A DNA stretch of 35,016 bases, taken from positions 1-35,016 of the forward strand of contig NZ_VTZN01000036.1 of the NCBI RefSeq assembly GCF_008370645.1. Reading direction: 5' to 3'. The translations under genes and the position numbers were made by a program. Under the pieces are notes generated by a model. It made no database searches. It saw nothing but the letters and a program-made list of their open reading frames with translations, and was not told the DNA's origin. This DNA is from Mycobacterium simiae (GTDB lineage: Bacteria > Actinomycetota > Actinomycetes > Mycobacteriales > Mycobacteriaceae). Numbering within the stretch: the first letter of the stretch is position 1; each line of letters opens with the position of its first letter. Shown piece by piece: positions 32,081-35,016 of the stretch.

Positions 32081-33307
32081 TCAGGGTTGCCAGCCGGTGG
32101 TGTCGGCCCACTCCCATGCTCGCCGGTAGGAATCGAGGAACCACGGTTCCTTGGCGCTGGCATACCCCGCGATGTCGCAGCCACCGCCGCTTCTTTCGGC
32201 TGTGCGCTTGACTTCCAGGTATTCGGCGCGCAACGCGGAGTTAGCTCTCAACCAGTCCACAAAAAGCAGAGCAAACTGTTGATTGGGCCAACCGTCCACC
32301 CTGATATGCACGTTAGTCGGCCGGCCGGGATCCGCGGAGGCGTGAAAGCGTTTGTGCCACAAGTCAGGGTCGACGCTGTGGTCATAGTGGTCGACAGTGC
32401 TGCGACCGTCGGCCTTGGCCACGTCCTGGGTGACGTGCTCAAGGCGTGGATAACCGGCGGATAGCAGGGGCTCGACAAGTTCGTCTGCTACCGCCAGTGA
32501 TTCGACGGTGATCTGAATGTCGATCACGTCCTTGGCGGGGAACGCTGGTACCGCGGTGGATCCGATGTGGTCTACGCGCAACGCCCGATGGCCACACGCC
32601 GTCGTCAACCGTGCCACGATGCGACGGGCCTGGTCCGGCCAATTCGGATCTGGCAGCACCAGTCGCGGCGCAGCGCGTGCGCGCTGGCGCTCGGTGAGGT
32701 TGTGCGCGAAGGGCAATATCCGGTTGTGCCAGACGTCGCGGGCTCGCTCAACCAAGGCGTCGAGGGCGCCCGAGTTGTCCAGCCACACGTCGGCCACCGC
32801 CCGGCGCTGCTCGTCGGTGGCCTGGGCGGCGATCCTGGCGCGGGCGTCGGCTTCTGACATTCCGCGCTGCTCGACCAGACGTCGCACCCGCACTTCGACA
32901 TCGGCATGCACAATCACCACCAGCGGGAACAGCGGCGCCATCCCCGACTCGACCAGCAACGGAATGTCCTCTACGACAACAGCGCCGCGCGAGCTCCCCG
33001 CCACCGCTGCGATGATCTCCGCGCGGCGCTTAGCCACCAGCGGGTGAACGATGCCGTTGAGCTTGGCGCGTGCCTCATCGTCCCGAAAAGCCTTGGCAGC
33101 CAATGCCGGCCGATCCAGCCCTCCGCTGGGTAGCAAGATGTCGCGGCCGAACGCGTCAACCAATGAGGCCAGTCCCGCGCTACCCGGCTCGACGACCTCC
33201 CGGGCCAGCACATCGCCATCGACGATGATTCCACCGAGTTGCGAGAAGGTGGCCGACAACGCCGACTTGCCGGCACCGATGCCACCGGTCAGCCCGATGC
33301 GCAGCAT
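32081..33307 (-). CDS. coaE: Dephospho-CoA kinase CoaE fused to a GrpB/UPF0157 domain
   Basis: Phosphorylates dephospho-CoA in the last step of coenzyme A synthesis. The 408-residue protein is about twice the size of a stand-alone kinase. The kinase half (about 1-205) starts with the P-loop GLTGGIGAGKSALSATF and has ARAKLNGIVHPLV and EDIPLLVESG. The second half (about 215-408) is a GrpB-type nucleotidyltransferase-fold domain with VDHIGSTAVPAFPAKDVIDIQI and DHYDHSVDPDLWHKRF. This fusion is normal for mycobacteria, where the C-terminal part has been linked to folding or stability of the kinase. It starts 11 bases after rpsA and is probably co-transcribed. Confidence 0.96.
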   Translation of the reverse strand: MLRIGLTGGIGAGKSALSATFSQLGGIIVDGDVLAREVVEPGSAGLASLVDAFGRDILLPSGGLDRPALAAKAFRDDEARAKLNGIVHPLVAKRRAEIIAAVAGSSRGAVVVEDIPLLVESGMAPLFPLVVIVHADVEVRVRRLVEQRGMSEADARARIAAQATDEQRRAVADVWLDNSGALDALVERARDVWHNRILPFAHNLTERQRARAAPRLVLPDPNWPDQARRIVARLTTACGHRALRVDHIGSTAVPAFPAKDVIDIQITVESLAVADELVEPLLSAGYPRLEHVTQDVAKADGRSTVDHYDHSVDPDLWHKRFHASADPGRPTNVHIRVDGWPNQQFALLFVDWLRANSALRAEYLEVKRTAERSGGGCDIAGYASAKEPWFLDSYRRAWEWADTTGWQP

Positions 33308-33318
33308 CTGCGAAGCTT

Positions 33319-34764
33319 TTACGCGTTGCCGGCCAGCTTCTCACGCAGCGCCGCCAATTGAGCATCGCTGGCCAGCGATCCACCCGCGGACTTCTCCGAA
33401 GCCGCTGCGCCGCTCGAGGGTTGGTCACCACCGTTGTGGACGGCAGCCTCAGCTGCGGCGAACTTCTCCATCTGCGTCGTATGCATCTTGTGGCGCCGCT
33501 CGGCCTCGGCGTAGCGGGCTTCCCATTCGTTGCGCTGTGCGTCGAATCCTTCAAGCCACTCGTTGGTTTCGGAGTCGAAGCCCTCGGGGAAGATGTAGTT
33601 GCCCTGCTCGTCGTAGCTGTCGGCCATGCCGTACTTCGCCGGGTCGAACTCCTCGGTGTAGTCCTCGTTGGCTTGCTTGAGCGACAACGAGATTCGGCGG
33701 CGCTCCAAGTCGATGTCGATGACCTTGACCATCGCGTCGTCGCCGACGGCAACCACCTGGTCGGGCACCTCGACATGACGCTCGGCCAGCTCGGAGATGT
33801 GCACCAGACCCTCGATGCCCTCCTCGACGCGGACGAACGCACCGAACGGCACCAGCTTGGTGACCTTGCCCGGCACAATCTGCCCGATCGCGTGGGTGCG
33901 GGCGAAGTGCCGCCACGGGTCTTCCTGAGTAGCCTTCAGCGACAACGAAACCCGCTCGCGGTCCATGTCGACGTCGAGCACCTCGACGGTGACCTCGTCA
34001 CCAACCTGGACCACCTCGGATGGATGGTCGATGTGCTTCCACGACAGCTCGGAAACGTGCACCAAACCGTCCACGCCGCCCAGATCCACGAAGGCGCCGA
34101 AATTGACGATGGAGGAGACCACGCCCTTGCGGATGGTGCCCTTCTGCAAGTTGTTGAGGAATTCGCTGCGCACCTCAGACTGAGTCTGTTCCAGCCAGGC
34201 CCGCCGCGATAGCACCACGTTGTTGCGGTTCTTGTCCAGCTCAATGATCTTGGCTTCGATTTCCTTACCGATATACGGCTGCAGATCACGAACGCGCCGC
34301 ATCTCCACCAGCGAGGCGGGCAGGAAGCCGCGCAGCCCGATGTCAAGGATCAGACCGCCCTTGACCACTTCGATGACGATGCCCTTCACAGCCTCGTCCT
34401 TATCCTTGAGCGCCTCGATGGTGCCCCAGGCACGCTCGTACTGTGCGCGCTTCTTGGACAGGATCAGCCGGCCTTCTTTGTCCTCCTTCGTGAGGACCAA
34501 CGCCTCCACCTCATCGCCGACGGAAACGACCTCATTGGGGTCGACGTCGTGCTTGATGGAGAGTTCGCGGGCGGGGATGACCCCTTCGGTCTTGTAGCCG
34601 ATATCGAGGAGCACCTCGTCCCGGTCCACTTTGACGATGGTTCCCTCGACGATGTCGCCATCGTTGAAGTACTTGATCGTTTTGTCTATTGCGGCGAGAA
34701 AGTCCTCGCTGGTGCCTATGTCGTTGACGGCTACTTGCGGCGAGGTGACGGCGGGACTCGGCAT
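33319..34764 (-). CDS. rpsA: 30S ribosomal protein S1
   Basis: S1 helps load mRNA on the 30S subunit. The 481-residue protein has four S1 RNA-binding repeats (roughly 35-105, 122-190, 207-277 and 294-364), recognisable by GDIVEGTIVKVDRDEVLLDIG, GLILDIGLRGFLPASLVE, GVVSSIVNFGAFVDLGGVDGLVHVSEL and GKVTKLVPFGAFVRVEEGIEGLVHISEL. A mycobacterial C-terminal tail of about 100 residues follows; it ends LASDAQLAALREKLAGNA and has been discussed in connection with pyrazinoic acid. The frame is open to 34959, but ATG 34764 (MPSPAVTSPQVAVND) gives the usual length and has GGAG 11 bases upstream. Confidence 0.97.
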   Translation of the reverse strand: MPSPAVTSPQVAVNDIGTSEDFLAAIDKTIKYFNDGDIVEGTIVKVDRDEVLLDIGYKTEGVIPARELSIKHDVDPNEVVSVGDEVEALVLTKEDKEGRLILSKKRAQYERAWGTIEALKDKDEAVKGIVIEVVKGGLILDIGLRGFLPASLVEMRRVRDLQPYIGKEIEAKIIELDKNRNNVVLSRRAWLEQTQSEVRSEFLNNLQKGTIRKGVVSSIVNFGAFVDLGGVDGLVHVSELSWKHIDHPSEVVQVGDEVTVEVLDVDMDRERVSLSLKATQEDPWRHFARTHAIGQIVPGKVTKLVPFGAFVRVEEGIEGLVHISELAERHVEVPDQVVAVGDDAMVKVIDIDLERRRISLSLKQANEDYTEEFDPAKYGMADSYDEQGNYIFPEGFDSETNEWLEGFDAQRNEWEARYAEAERRHKMHTTQMEKFAAAEAAVHNGGDQPSSGAAASEKSAGGSLASDAQLAALREKLAGNA

Positions 34765-34820
34765 ATTGTTGGGTTGCTCCGGACAGGGTTCATCGTAGGG
34801 ACAATTGGGTTTACCTGATG

Positions 34821-34850
34821 AGGCTACTCGACGCGGCGCAAGCTGGACAA
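34821..34850 (-). promoter_or_regulatory. rpsA: Candidate rpsA promoter
   Basis: TTGTCC (34850-34845), an 18-base spacer and TAGCCT (34826-34821) on the minus strand make a good housekeeping-type promoter with a leader of about 50 bases. Confidence 0.5.
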
Positions 34851-34929
34851 ACTCGCCCGGCCTCAGCCGAGAATCCGCGCGTGCGACGGCGTGGTGCACG
34901 GCACTGGGTAAACGGCTTGACTCGTCGAC

Positions 34930-34935
34930 GATACT
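34930..34935 (+). promoter_or_regulatory. Candidate -10 for the LysE-family gene
   Basis: GATACT lies 6 bases before the ATG at 34942, a leaderless spacing. No Shine-Dalgarno precedes the ATG. Confidence 0.3.
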
Positions 34936-34941
34936 CCGGTC

Positions 34942-35016
34942 ATGCAGCATTTGATCCACGTCCTGCCGGCATTCCTGCTGGCATGCGTCGTTCTGGCCGT
35001 TCTGCCCGGTCCCGCC
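34942..35016 (+). CDS. LysE/RhtB-family exporter, N-terminus only
   Basis: Only 25 codons are inside the window. They begin MQHLIHVLPAFLLACVVL and run into a LPGPA motif, which together are typical of the first helix of LysE/RhtB amino acid exporters, where the Pro-Gly-Pro is strongly conserved. The rest lies beyond the edge, so the assignment rests on this helix alone. It is divergent from rpsA. In M. tuberculosis I recall polA upstream of rpsA, so this gene is a difference from that layout. Confidence 0.6.
   Translation, partial: MQHLIHVLPAFLLACVVLAVLPGPA

Noticed and set aside
33358..34212. A 284-codon plus-strand frame opposite rpsA
   Set aside because: It is antisense to strongly conserved S1 repeats. 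High GC leaves such frames open by chance.

Overview
The window reads as chromosomal core DNA of a slow-growing Mycobacterium close to, but not inside, the M. tuberculosis complex. The GC content is high, a PE_PGRS gene is present, and the gene order follows the M. tuberculosis Rv1630-Rv1655 block in reverse. From memory, the proteins resemble their M. tuberculosis counterparts closely but differ at many positions. Three layout differences from H37Rv, also recalled from memory, point the same way: the PE_PGRS gene between pheT and argC lies on the same strand as both, no PE gene sits between the MpaB-like gene and the cyclase gene, and a LysE-type gene lies divergent to rpsA where polA would be expected.

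Layout from left to right. (1) 1-4147: the arginine operon on the minus strand, argC-argJ-argB-argD, with 4-base overlaps at each junction, a candidate ARG box in front of argC, and argD cut by the window edge. (2) 4356-7070: a PE_PGRS gene with a unique C-terminal domain. (3) 7221-10750: pheS-pheT. (4) 11010-12734: a class III adenylate cyclase followed by a rhomboid-like membrane protein. (5) 12903-13976: an MpaB/DUF2236 oxygenase-family gene. (6) 13992-16094: infC-rpmI-rplT-tsnR. infC appears to start at AUC and has a structured leader ending in an intrinsic terminator. (7) 16518-21685: lysX, a membrane-anchored esterase gene and a small acidic protein gene. (8) 21742-24657: uvrA. (9) 24784-27816: a metallo-beta-lactamase-fold hydrolase, a universal stress protein and a GT-C mannosyltransferase resembling the LAM-capping enzyme. 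(10) 27805-31382: uvrB overlapping an MFS transporter gene. (11) 31474-31980: a DUF402 gene that seems to begin at AUU. (12) 32081-34764: rpsA-coaE. (13) from 34942: the first 25 codons of a LysE-family exporter.

The themes are translation (pheST, infC-rpmI-rplT, rpsA, the lysyl-tRNA synthetase domain of LysX, tsnR), nucleotide excision repair (uvrA, uvrB), arginine synthesis and cell-envelope work (lysX, capA-like, esterase, PE_PGRS). The most interesting signals are regulatory: an attenuator-like infC leader, two non-AUG starts of the class that IF3 discriminates against (AUC in infC, AUU in the DUF402 gene), matching RecA-NDp/PafBC-type promoters at both uvrA and uvrB, and a tandem array of Shine-Dalgarno-like repeats in the uvrA leader. 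I saw no tRNA or rRNA gene, CRISPR array, insertion sequence or prophage. All family assignments come from reading the sequence, without database searches.
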